Assembly (NCBI RefSeq): GCF_014199915.1
Contig: NZ_JACHOO010000010.1
Location: forward strand, 1-64,000
DNA length: 64,000 nt
Direction of reading: 5' to 3'
Origin: Prosthecomicrobium pneumaticum
GTDB taxonomy: Bacteria; Pseudomonadota; Alphaproteobacteria; Rhizobiales; Kaistiaceae
Shown: positions 30,578 to 38,204 of the stretch, piece by piece
Position numbering within the stretch: position 1 is the first letter of the stretch
Layout of the letters: each line of letters begins with the position of its first letter
Notes under the pieces: model-generated
Database searches by the model: none
What the model was told of the DNA's origin: nothing
The model's input: only the letters and a program-made list of their open reading frames with translations
Position numbers and translations under genes: made by a program

Positions 30578-31711
30578 GTGAGCGGCGCGCGCTCGGCCCA
30601 TACCGAGACCGACCGCCGGCTGATGGCGGCGGCATTGCGCTACGGGCGGCGCCATCTCGGCCACACCTTTCCCAACCCGGCGGTCGGTGCGCTCGTCGTC
30701 CGCTTCGAGGAGGGCGAGCCGGTCATCGTCGCCCGCGGCGCGACGGCGCCGGGCGGCAGGCCGCACGCCGAGCGGATCGCACTCGCGGCCGCCGGCGAGG
30801 CGGCGCGCGGGGCGACGCTCTATGTGACGCTCGAGCCCTGCGCCCATCAGGGCGTGACACCGCCCTGCACCGAGGCGGTGATCGCCGCCGGCGTCGGCCG
30901 GGTCGTCACCGCGCTCGAGGATCCCGATCCGCGCGTCGGCGGCCGCGGCCACGCGATGATCCGCGACGCCGGCATCCCGCTCGTCACCGGCGTGCTCGCG
31001 GAGGAGGCGCGCCGCGCCCATGCCGGCCACATCCTGCGCGTCACCGCCGGCCGGCCGCACATCACCCTGAAGCTCGCCGTCTCCGCCGACGGCATGATCG
31101 GCCGGGCGAATAGCGAGCGGCTGATCGTCTCCGGCCGCGAGGCCTTCGATCGTGTCCAGGCGATGCGGGCCGAGAGCGACGCGATCATGGTCGGCATCGG
31201 CACGGCGCTCGTCGACAATCCGCGCCTCAACGTCCGGCTGCCCGGCCTCGCGGCGCGCTCGCCGGTTCGTGTCGTGCTCGACAGCCGCGCCCGGCTGCCG
31301 CTTTCCTCGCTTCTCGTCACGACGGCGCGCGAGATCCCGCTCTGGCTTGTCGTCGGCCCCGAAGCGCCGGCCGAATCGGTCAGTGCCCTCGAAGCGGCGG
31401 GCGTGCGCATCCTGAGGGTCGGCGGCGGCTCCGGCGGCACCGATATCGAGGCGGTGTTCCGCGCGCTCGGCGAGGCGGGGATCACCCGCATCCTCGTCGA
31501 AGGCGGCGCGAAGATCGCCTCGTCGCTCGTCGCGGCGGGCCTCGCCGACGAGGTCATCCTCATCCGCGCGCCGGTGGTGATCGGCGCCGATGGAGTCCGC
31601 GCGCTCGCCGGTCGGGCGCTTTCGGCCGTCGAGCGCAGCCCGCGCTTCCGGCTGGTCGAGGAATATCGCCTCGGCGAGGACCGGCTGCTGCGCTACGAGA
31701 AGGCGGTGTGA
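30578..31711 (+). CDS. ribD: bifunctional riboflavin deaminase/reductase RibD
   Basis: A 377-residue two-domain enzyme for steps two and three of riboflavin synthesis. The deaminase domain (about 1-150) has the zinc site HAERIAL and PCAHQGVTPPC. The reductase domain follows (about 155-375: HITLKLAVSADGMIG, ILVEGGAKIASSLV). The start is a GTG at 30578; neither nearby ATG is in frame. No FMN riboswitch signature is visible upstream, so expression appears to depend on the glyA-nrdR unit. Confidence 0.95.
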   Translation: MSGARSAHTETDRRLMAAALRYGRRHLGHTFPNPAVGALVVRFEEGEPVIVARGATAPGGRPHAERIALAAAGEAARGATLYVTLEPCAHQGVTPPCTEAVIAAGVGRVVTALEDPDPRVGGRGHAMIRDAGIPLVTGVLAEEARRAHAGHILRVTAGRPHITLKLAVSADGMIGRANSERLIVSGREAFDRVQAMRAESDAIMVGIGTALVDNPRLNVRLPGLAARSPVRVVLDSRARLPLSSLLVTTAREIPLWLVVGPEAPAESVSALEAAGVRILRVGGGSGGTDIEAVFRALGEAGITRILVEGGAKIASSLVAAGLADEVILIRAPVVIGADGVRALAGRALSAVERSPRFRLVEEYRLGEDRLLRYEKAV

Positions 31712-31716
31712 GACCG

Positions 31717-32340
31717 ATGTTCACGGGAATCGTCACCGATATCGGTCGTGTCGCGACGGTGGAGCGGCGCAACGACGTCCGCCGCTTCGCGATCGACAGC
31801 GTCTACGAGGCCGACTCGATCGCCATCGGCGCCTCGATCGCCTGTGCCGGCGTCTGCCTCACCGTGGTGTCGCGGGAGCCGACCGAGACCGGCTGCCGCT
31901 TCGCGGTCGAAGCGGCGCCGGAGACGCTCGCGCTCACCACGGTCGCCGATTGGGATCTCGAGACGCGGGTCAATCTCGAGCGGTCGCTGAAGCTCGGCGA
32001 CGAGCTCGGCGGCCATCTCGTTTCGGGCCATGTCGACGGCCAGGCGTTGATTGTCGAGCGCGAGGACCTCGGCGAGACGACGCGCTTCGTCTTCGAGGCG
32101 CCGCACGCGCTCGCACGCTTCATCGCCCAGAAGGGCTCGGTGGCGCTCGACGGCACCTCTCTCACCGTCAATACGGTGGAGGGCGACCGCTTCTCCTGCC
32201 TCCTGATCCCGCACACGCTCGCCGTCACGACCTGGGGCGGGCGCCGGGCCGGCGACCGGGTCAATCTCGAGATCGACACCATGGCGCGCTATGTGGCGCG
32301 GCTCGCCGAGACGCGGGCCGAAGCGCCGCCGCAGCCCTGA
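31717..32340 (+). CDS. ribE: riboflavin synthase alpha chain
   Basis: The 207-residue enzyme dismutates two 6,7-dimethyl-8-ribityllumazines to riboflavin. It starts with the diagnostic MFTGIV and has two lumazine-binding repeats, the first with VCLTVV and NLERSLKLGDELGGHLVSGH and the second with SVALDGTSLTVN. The start at 31717 places Met at the conserved N-terminus, five bases after the ribD stop. Confidence 0.96.
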   Translation: MFTGIVTDIGRVATVERRNDVRRFAIDSVYEADSIAIGASIACAGVCLTVVSREPTETGCRFAVEAAPETLALTTVADWDLETRVNLERSLKLGDELGGHLVSGHVDGQALIVEREDLGETTRFVFEAPHALARFIAQKGSVALDGTSLTVNTVEGDRFSCLLIPHTLAVTTWGGRRAGDRVNLEIDTMARYVARLAETRAEAPPQP

Positions 32341-32449
32341 GCCCTTCCGGGCGCCGCGGCTGCGCATCGGTGCGGCGCCAATTTCCCTTTACAGGCGCGA
32401 GGGCGCATGGTTCACCTCGCCTCCGTTTTCACCCAGACCCCGGATCACC

Positions 32450-32908
32450 ATGAGCGACGCGGCACCGCATCTCCTCGTCATCGACGCACGCTTCTACGAG
32501 GACATCTCGGACGAGCTGGTGAAGGGCGCGACCGCGGCGATCGAACGCGCCGGCGCCACCTTCGACCGCGTCTCGGTTCCGGGCGTGCTCGAAATCCCGG
32601 CCGCCCTCTCGATGGCGCTCGCCGCGATGGAGGATGGCGATGCGGAGTATGACGGCTTCGTCCTGCTCGGTTGCGTGATCCGCGGCGAGACCAGCCATTA
32701 CGATATCGTCGCCAACGAATCGGCCCGCGCCGTCATGGACATGGCGGTGATCGAGGCGCTCGCGCTCGGCAACGGCATCCTGACCGTCGAGAACGATGAT
32801 CAGGCCTGGGCGCGCGCCCGCGTGGCCGAGAAGAACAAGGGCGGCGCGGCCGCCGAGGCGGCGCTCGCGATGATCGCCCTGCGCGAGAAGTTCGGGCTTT
32901 CGAAATGA
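32450..32908 (+). CDS. ribH: 6,7-dimethyl-8-ribityllumazine synthase
   Basis: The 152-residue enzyme joins the RibD product with dihydroxybutanone phosphate; subunits form icosahedral or pentameric shells. Family marks are [29 protein letters not shown] and [15 protein letters not shown]. The stop overlaps the nusB start (ATGA). No ribBA gene lies in this cluster, so the dihydroxybutanone phosphate synthase must be elsewhere. The 109 bases between ribE and ribH show nothing notable. Confidence 0.96.
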   Translation: MSDAAPHLLVIDARFYEDISDELVKGATAAIERAGATFDRVSVPGVLEIPAALSMALAAMEDGDAEYDGFVLLGCVIRGETSHYDIVANESARAVMDMAVIEALALGNGILTVENDDQAWARARVAEKNKGGAAAEAALAMIALREKFGLSK

Positions 32909-33438
32909 CGTCTGCCGAGAAGCCGGCGGCGGAGCCCCGTATCGTCCGCCCCGCCAATCAGCGTGGCGTGGCGCGGCTCGCGGCCGTCCAGGCGCTCTAC
33001 CAGATGGATGTCGGCGGCGCCTCGCTCGTCGAGGTGGTCGCCGAGTTCGAGAATTTCCGGCTCGGCAAGGAACTCGACGGCGCGCAATATCGCGATGCCG
33101 ACCCGGCCTTCTTCCGTGATCTGGTCGGCGGCGTGGTCGAGCGGCAGCGCGATCTCGATCCGGCGATCCATACCTCGCTGACGCCCGACTGGCCGCTCAC
33201 CCGCATCGACGTGACGCTGCGTGCCATCCTGCGCTGCGGCGCCTATGAGCTCGCCGGCCGCAAGGACGTGCCGGCCCGCGTCGTCATCAGCGAATATGTC
33301 GATGTCGCGCGCGCCTTCTTCGAATCGGGCGACGAGCCGCGCATGGTGAACGGCGTGCTCGACACGATCGCTCGCCGGGTCCGCCCCGCCGAGTTCGACG
33401 GGCCGAAGAAGCGGCCCGAGACCGAGAAGCGGCCCTGA
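32905..33438 (+). CDS. nusB: transcription antitermination factor NusB
   Basis: A 177-residue helical RNA-binding protein that joins NusE (S10) on boxA of rRNA leaders. Family marks are [17 protein letters not shown] near the N-terminus, [17 protein letters not shown], and [12 protein letters not shown] followed by [11 protein letters not shown]. It overlaps ribH by 4 bases. thiL, which often follows nusB in this order, is instead at 41806 on the other strand. Confidence 0.95.
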   Translation: MTSAEKPAAEPRIVRPANQRGVARLAAVQALYQMDVGGASLVEVVAEFENFRLGKELDGAQYRDADPAFFRDLVGGVVERQRDLDPAIHTSLTPDWPLTRIDVTLRAILRCGAYELAGRKDVPARVVISEYVDVARAFFESGDEPRMVNGVLDTIARRVRPAEFDGPKKRPETEKRP

Positions 33439-33452
33439 AAGGCCGACCCGAG

Positions 33453-33470
33453 CCCCGGCCTTGGCCGGGG
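33453..33470. terminator. short GC hairpin between convergent nusB and phnM
   Basis: CCCCGG pairs with CCGGGG around CCTTGG, 14 bases after the nusB stop. No T run follows on either strand, so terminator function is tentative. Confidence 0.3.
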
Positions 33471-33511
33471 GAGGCGAGGGCGCCGTCTCCGGCCGAACGG
33501 CGCGCTCGACC

Positions 33512-34651
33512 TCAGGCGACGCGCTTGCCCTCGCGCCAGACCGCCCGCACGAGCGGCACACCCTCGTCCGCCCGCACCCGCAGCAGGTCCGCCCGCAGGC
33601 CCTGCCGGATCGCGCCGCGGTCGTGCAGCCCGACGGCCTCGGCCGGCGCGCGGCTGACATAGGAGATCGCCTCGGGCAGGCCGATCGAGGGCACGCGCTG
33701 CGGCAGCTCGAAGGCGGCGATGACGAGGCTGAACGGCACATAATCGGACGACAGGATGTCGAGATGCCCCGCCTCGGCGAGCGCCTGGGCCGAGACATTG
33801 CCGGAATGCGAGCCGCCGCGCACGAGGTTCGGCGCCCCCATCAGCACCTTCATGCCGGCCGCCTGAGAGGCGGCGGCGGCGGGCAGGGTGGTGGGGAATT
33901 CGGCAATCGCGATGCCGTCCCTTTCGGCTTCCGCGACATGATCCTCGGTCGCGTCGTCATGGCTCGCCAGCGCGATGCCCCGTTCGCTGCAGAGCGCGAC
34001 GATACGGGCGCGGTGCTCCGCCGAATAGCGCTCGGCCTGCGCGATGCGGCGCGCCGCGAAGGCTTCATAGACCTCGTCCGACATGCCCATCTTGCCCTGG
34101 TAGAAGGCACGGTAGGATTCGAGGCTCGCGAACTGGCGCTGGCCGGGCGAATGGTCCATCAGCGAGACGAGCCGGACGGGCAGGTCGTCGAGGAACTGGT
34201 CGAGACCGTCGAGCACGTCCGGCGCCGACACCTCGCAGCGCAGGTGGAGCAGATGGTCGGCGCGGCAGCGGCCTTCGCGCTGCGCGGCGAGGATCGCATC
34301 GGCGAGGCCGCGCATCTCGGTCGTCGTGGTCTTCGCGTCCTCGTCCATGCCGACCCGCAGCGCATCGAACACGGTCGTGACGCCGGCGGTGGCGAGCTGC
34401 GCGTCGTGTGCCTGGACGGCGGCGATGGCGTTCCAGCGAACGCCCGGCCGCGGCGCGAAATGGCCCTCGAGATGATCGGTGTGCAACTCGACGAAGCCGG
34501 GGACGAGATACTCGCCCTCGAAATCCTCGCCATGCGCATGGCCGGAATCGATCGCCGCGATGAGGCCGTCCCGGATGCAGACGGAGCCCTCGACGACTTC
34601 GTCCTCGAGGACGATCCGGGCGTTGGTGAAGACGGTCTCGCGCATGGTCAT
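33512..34651 (-). CDS. phnM: PhnM-type alpha-D-ribose 1-methylphosphonate 5-triphosphate diphosphatase
   Basis: A 379-residue amidohydrolase-superfamily protein. The metal-site motif is VPGFVELHTDHLEGHFAPRPG; later come SHDDATEDHVAEA and LDILSSDYVPFSLV, both typical of PhnM. In the C-P lyase pathway PhnM removes pyrophosphate from the phosphonate nucleotide intermediate. No phnG-L genes are nearby, so it is either a detached part of the pathway or acts on another substrate. It overlaps the upstream DUF1045 gene by 4 bases, so the two are coupled. Confidence 0.9.
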   Translation of the reverse strand: MTMRETVFTNARIVLEDEVVEGSVCIRDGLIAAIDSGHAHGEDFEGEYLVPGFVELHTDHLEGHFAPRPGVRWNAIAAVQAHDAQLATAGVTTVFDALRVGMDEDAKTTTTEMRGLADAILAAQREGRCRADHLLHLRCEVSAPDVLDGLDQFLDDLPVRLVSLMDHSPGQRQFASLESYRAFYQGKMGMSDEVYEAFAARRIAQAERYSAEHRARIVALCSERGIALASHDDATEDHVAEAERDGIAIAEFPTTLPAAAASQAAGMKVLMGAPNLVRGGSHSGNVSAQALAEAGHLDILSSDYVPFSLVIAAFELPQRVPSIGLPEAISYVSRAPAEAVGLHDRGAIRQGLRADLLRVRADEGVPLVRAVWREGKRVA

Positions 34652-35334
34652 CCCTCGAGCAGTGCCTGATGCCGGACGCGGAACGGCCCGCCGGCTTCGG
34701 GTTCGACGAAGAGCGCCAGCCGGTCGATCCGGAAGGGCCGGCCGATCTGGTCGGCGAACCAGGCGGCGAGCGCCCGCTCGACCGTCTCGGCCGCGTCGCG
34801 CGGCACCCGGCCGGTCAGCGTCATGTGATAGCGGAAGGCGTCGAAGACGTAAGGATAGCCCCAGCGGACGAGGTTCTCCTCCTCGGCGAGGGTGAGGCCG
34901 GCGGAGCGGCGCCGGGCGATATCGGCCTCGGCGAGCGGCGCGCGGAACGCCTCGAAGGCGATCACCGACCGGTCGGCGAGCGCGTCGAGCGCGCCGACCC
35001 GCTCGTTCGGCACGAAGGCGAAGAAGGCGCCGAGCCGGCGGACGACGAGTTCCGGCACGGTGACCGGCGCATTCTCTCGCCCGAAGGTGTCGAGCGCGGC
35101 GACGAGCTCGTCCTCGCTGCGACCCTCGGCGAGCCGGAACGGCGCCTTCATCGTGCCATGGAAGCCGTAGCGGACCGGATCGGCCCGCAGTCCCGCCGCG
35201 ATCGCCGGATCGAGCCCCTCGACCGCCGGCGGCTCGAACAGCGCACCGGTGAAGGCATCACGGCCGAGCCAGCGCGCGGCGGCCTCGGCGAAGGGATCGG
35301 TGGGGGCGGGGGTGGTGTAGAGGGCGTAACGCAC
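34648..35334 (-). CDS. DUF1045 phosphonate-associated protein (2H phosphoesterase-like)
   Basis: A 228-residue protein. The first H-x-T motif is in RYGFHGTMKAPFRL and the second in FRYHMTLTGRV, giving the two-histidine phosphoesterase fold. Members sit beside phn genes and may hydrolyse cyclic phosphate intermediates; this is inferred. The GTG at 35334 (MRYALYTTPAPTDP) matches the family N-terminus; an in-frame upstream start at 35403 would add 23 residues. It forms a two-gene unit with phnM. Confidence 0.82.
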   Translation of the reverse strand: MRYALYTTPAPTDPFAEAAARWLGRDAFTGALFEPPAVEGLDPAIAAGLRADPVRYGFHGTMKAPFRLAEGRSEDELVAALDTFGRENAPVTVPELVVRRLGAFFAFVPNERVGALDALADRSVIAFEAFRAPLAEADIARRRSAGLTLAEEENLVRWGYPYVFDAFRYHMTLTGRVPRDAAETVERALAAWFADQIGRPFRIDRLALFVEPEAGGPFRVRHQALLEG

Positions 35335-35510
35335 GGCTCGCTCGATCGTCTCGGAATCGCGGGCGACGACACTAGCCGATCTTCCACGACGCGACGGCGA
35401 CAATCGGGCGGTGCCGGGGGTGACCGGGCGGCGCGGGCGGCAGCCATCCGCATGAAAGCGGGTTGGCGTCGGCCGACACGGTGCGCGGCCCGCCCGGTGC
35501 CACGATCAGG

Positions 35511-35539
35511 GATGCCGGCACGGAGGCCGGCATGACGGG
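35511..35539. repeat. extragenic palindromic repeat
   Basis: GATGCCGGCACGGAGGCCGG followed by CATGACGGG; the arms ATGCCGGC and GCCGGCAT can pair. It belongs to the same short-repeat family as the elements at 35607, 46521 and 46685. The surrounding 35404-35765 holds no gene that I can support. Confidence 0.6.
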
Positions 35540-35606
35540 TGGAGAGGATGGTTCGAAGTCGGACGAGGCGGTCCGCGCCCGAGCGCGTCGCTTCCCCCCC
35601 GAGCAT

Positions 35607-35637
35607 CCGTCACCCCGGCCTCGGTGCCGGGGTCCAT
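35607..35637. repeat. extragenic palindromic repeat
   Basis: CACCCCGGCCTCGGTGCCGG with flanking CCGT and GGTCCAT. It is almost the exact reverse complement of the element at 46685-46716 (one base changed in the CCTC/GG centre), which shows a dispersed family. Confidence 0.65.
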
Positions 35638-35765
35638 ACGGCCCGTCGCCGAACAGGCCCGGACGTCGCGGAATGGCCGGCCTGGGCGGCGCGAAACGAA
35701 AAGCGGGGGAAGCGATGCGCTCGACGGCTCCGGCCCCTTCGGCGGGATCGGTCCTGGCCGGCGAG

Positions 35766-35802
35766 GGAATGACGGCTGGGAAGCGATCCCAGCCGTCATT
35801 CC
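35766..35802. terminator. 16-bp perfect hairpin downstream of hppA
   Basis: GGAATGACGGCTGGGA pairs with TCCCAGCCGTCATTCC around loop AGCGA, seven bases beyond the hppA stop codon. It probably ends hppA transcription. The arms carry the same TGACGG/CCGTCA core as the nearby extragenic repeats, so it may be a repeat doubling as a terminator. Confidence 0.5.
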
Positions 35803-35808
35803 TTCTCT

Positions 35809-37950
35809 TCAGTGCGCCAGCACGGCGAGCAGCAGGAGCGCGACGATGTTGGTGATCTTGATCGCCGGGTTCACCGCGGGGCCCGCCGTGTCCTTGTACG
35901 GGTCGCCGACCGTATCGCCGGTCACCGAGGCCTTGTGGGCGTCGGAGCCCTTCATGTGCCGGACGCCGGCCGAATCGACGAAGCCGTCCTCGAACGACTT
36001 CTTGGCGTTGTCCCAGGCGCCGCCGCCCGAGGTCATCGAGATGGCGACGAAGAGCCCGGTGACGATCACACCGAGCAGCATGGCGCCGACGGCCGAGAAG
36101 GCCTCCGACTTGCCGGCGATCGCATAGACGACGAAGTAGATCACGATCGGCGCGAGCACCGGCAGCAGCGACGGGATGATCATTTCCTTGATCGCCGCCT
36201 TCGTCAGTATGTCGACGGCCCGGCCGTAATCGGGCTTGTCGGTGCCGGCCATGATCCCCGGCTTCGCCCGGAACTGCCGCCGCACCTCTTCGACGATCGA
36301 GCCCGCGGCCCGGCCGACGGCGGTCATGGTGATGCCGCCGAAGAGGTAGGGGATCAGGCCGCCGAGCAGCAGGCCGACGACGACATAGGGGTTGGAGAGC
36401 TGGAAGTCCGGCACCACGCCGCGGAAATACTGGTAGGCGGTGGAGCCGTCGCGGTTCGCCTCCTCGATGAAGTGCGACAGGTCGTAATTATAGGCGGCGA
36501 AGAGCACCAGCGCGCCGAGGCCCGCCGAGCCGATCGCATAGCCCTTCGTCACCGCCTTGGTGGTGTTGCCGACCGCATCGAGCGCGTCGGTCGACTTGCG
36601 CACCTCCTTCGGCAGGCCCGCCATCTCAGCGATGCCGCCGGCATTGTCGGTGACCGGACCGAAGGCGTCGAGCGCCACCACCATGCCGGCGAGGCCGAGC
36701 ATGGTCGAGACGGCGATCGCCGTGCCGAACAGGCCGGCGACCGAATAGGTGACGATGATGCCGGCGACGATGACGATCGTCGGCAGCGCGGTCGCCTCGA
36801 GCGAGACGGCGAGACCCTGGATGACATTGGTGCCGTGCCCCGTCACCGAGGCCTGGCTGATCGAGCGCACCGGCCGGTAGCCGATGCCCGTATAGTATTC
36901 CGTGATCCAGACGATCAGGCCGGTGACGGCGAGGCCGGCGAGGCCGCAGACGAACAGCGCGGTGCCGGTGATCGTCATGCCGGCGGCGGTGCCGATCTCG
37001 CCCCAGCCGACGAGCAGCGAGGTCGCGATGGCGAGGCCGACGACCGAGAGCAGCGCCGAGGCGATGAAGCCCTTGTAGAGCGCGCCCATGATCGACTGGG
37101 TGCGGCCGAGCTTGACGAAGAAGGTGCCGGCGATCGACGTCAGGATGCAGACCGCGCCGATGCCGAGCGGATAGAGCATGATGCTCGCGAAGTTCGGTGC
37201 GCCGACGAAGAAGATCGCCGCGAGCACCATCGTCGCGACGATCGTCACGGCATAGGTCTCGAAGAGGTCGGCCGCCATGCCGGCGCAGTCGCCGACATTG
37301 TCGCCGACATTGTCGGCGATCGTCGCCGGATTGCGCGGATCGTCCTCCGGAATGCCGGCTTCCACCTTGCCGACGAGGTCCCCGCCGACATCCGCACCCT
37401 TGGTGAAGATGCCGCCGCCGAGACGGGCGAAGATCGAGATCAGCGAGGCGCCGAAGCCGAGCGCGACGAGCGCGTCGATCACGACGCGGTCGGACGGCGC
37501 ATAGCCGGCGAAGCCGGTCAGGATCAGGTAGTAGACGGCGACGCCGAGCAGAGCGAGACCGGCGACCAGCATGCCGGTGATCGCGCCCGACTTGAAGGCG
37601 AGTTCGAGGCCGGCGGCGAGGCTCTTCGAGGCCGCCTGGGCGGTGCGCACATTCGCGCGCACCGAGACGTTCATGCCGATGAAGCCGGCGAGGCCCGACA
37701 GGATCGCCCCGATCGCGAAGCCGATGGCGACGGTGATCGACAGAAGGAGGGCGACGATGATGAAGATGACGACGCCGACGACGGCGATCGTGGTGTACTG
37801 GCGCCGCAGATAGGCGCTGGCGCCCTGCTGGATCGCCGCGGCGATTTCCTGCATGCGCGCCGACCCGGCATCGGCCGCCAGAACGGACCGCGTCGCCCAT
37901 GCGCCATAGGCGATGGCGGCGAGCCCGCACAAGATGATGAGATAGATCAC
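35809..37950 (-). CDS. hppA: K+-insensitive membrane proton-translocating pyrophosphatase
   Basis: The 713-residue integral membrane enzyme hydrolyses pyrophosphate and pumps protons. About 16 helices are expected. Substrate-site motifs are [39 protein letters not shown] and [14 protein letters not shown]. Lys465 in [10 protein letters not shown] marks the K+-independent class, where K+-dependent enzymes have Ala. The GTG start at 37950 follows AGGAGG nine bases upstream; a longer in-frame ATG at 38046 lies in a leader hairpin and would add a non-conserved tail. Confidence 0.95.
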   Translation of the reverse strand: MIYLIILCGLAAIAYGAWATRSVLAADAGSARMQEIAAAIQQGASAYLRRQYTTIAVVGVVIFIIVALLLSITVAIGFAIGAILSGLAGFIGMNVSVRANVRTAQAASKSLAAGLELAFKSGAITGMLVAGLALLGVAVYYLILTGFAGYAPSDRVVIDALVALGFGASLISIFARLGGGIFTKGADVGGDLVGKVEAGIPEDDPRNPATIADNVGDNVGDCAGMAADLFETYAVTIVATMVLAAIFFVGAPNFASIMLYPLGIGAVCILTSIAGTFFVKLGRTQSIMGALYKGFIASALLSVVGLAIATSLLVGWGEIGTAAGMTITGTALFVCGLAGLAVTGLIVWITEYYTGIGYRPVRSISQASVTGHGTNVIQGLAVSLEATALPTIVIVAGIIVTYSVAGLFGTAIAVSTMLGLAGMVVALDAFGPVTDNAGGIAEMAGLPKEVRKSTDALDAVGNTTKAVTKGYAIGSAGLGALVLFAAYNYDLSHFIEEANRDGSTAYQYFRGVVPDFQLSNPYVVVGLLLGGLIPYLFGGITMTAVGRAAGSIVEEVRRQFRAKPGIMAGTDKPDYGRAVDILTKAAIKEMIIPSLLPVLAPIVIYFVVYAIAGKSEAFSAVGAMLLGVIVTGLFVAISMTSGGGAWDNAKKSFEDGFVDSAGVRHMKGSDAHKASVTGDTVGDPYKDTAGPAVNPAIKITNIVALLLLAVLAH

Positions 37951-38021
37951 GTCGACATTCCTCCTCTCGCCGACGTGCCGGCGGCGCCTCGCGCCGTCGA
38001 CACCGGCCGAACCCCCGTGCA

Positions 38022-38059
38022 ACGGGAAAAGCGCCTGCTCCTCCATGCGCTTTTCCCGT
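38022..38059 (-). promoter_or_regulatory. 13-bp perfect hairpin in the hppA 5' leader
   Basis: ACGGGAAAAGCGC pairs with GCGCTTTTCCCGT around a 12-base loop, 72 bases upstream of the hppA start. On the hppA strand the loop reads ATGGAGGAGCAG and so displays an AGGAG sequence. It may be an mRNA structure, an operator, or a terminator on either strand (AAAA/TTTT lies within the stem). Confidence 0.4.
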
Positions 38060-38204
38060 CATGAAGGTAGAGAGCGGGCGGAGCCCCGGTCAAGCGCGTT
38101 CACGCGGCAGGAACCCGCTGTTTTTCCGGGCTTTTCCGGGGATGAGCGATCCGCTAGCATCGTCGGCGATGGCGTCTCAGGGTTGCCGGAGGGGGGCTTC
38201 GCGG

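Noticed and set aside
35812-38064. 750-residue plus-strand frame opposite hppA
   Set aside because: Its composition (runs of Asp, Arg, Gly, Glu) mirrors the antisense of a GC-rich membrane-protein gene; hppA itself is unmistakable.
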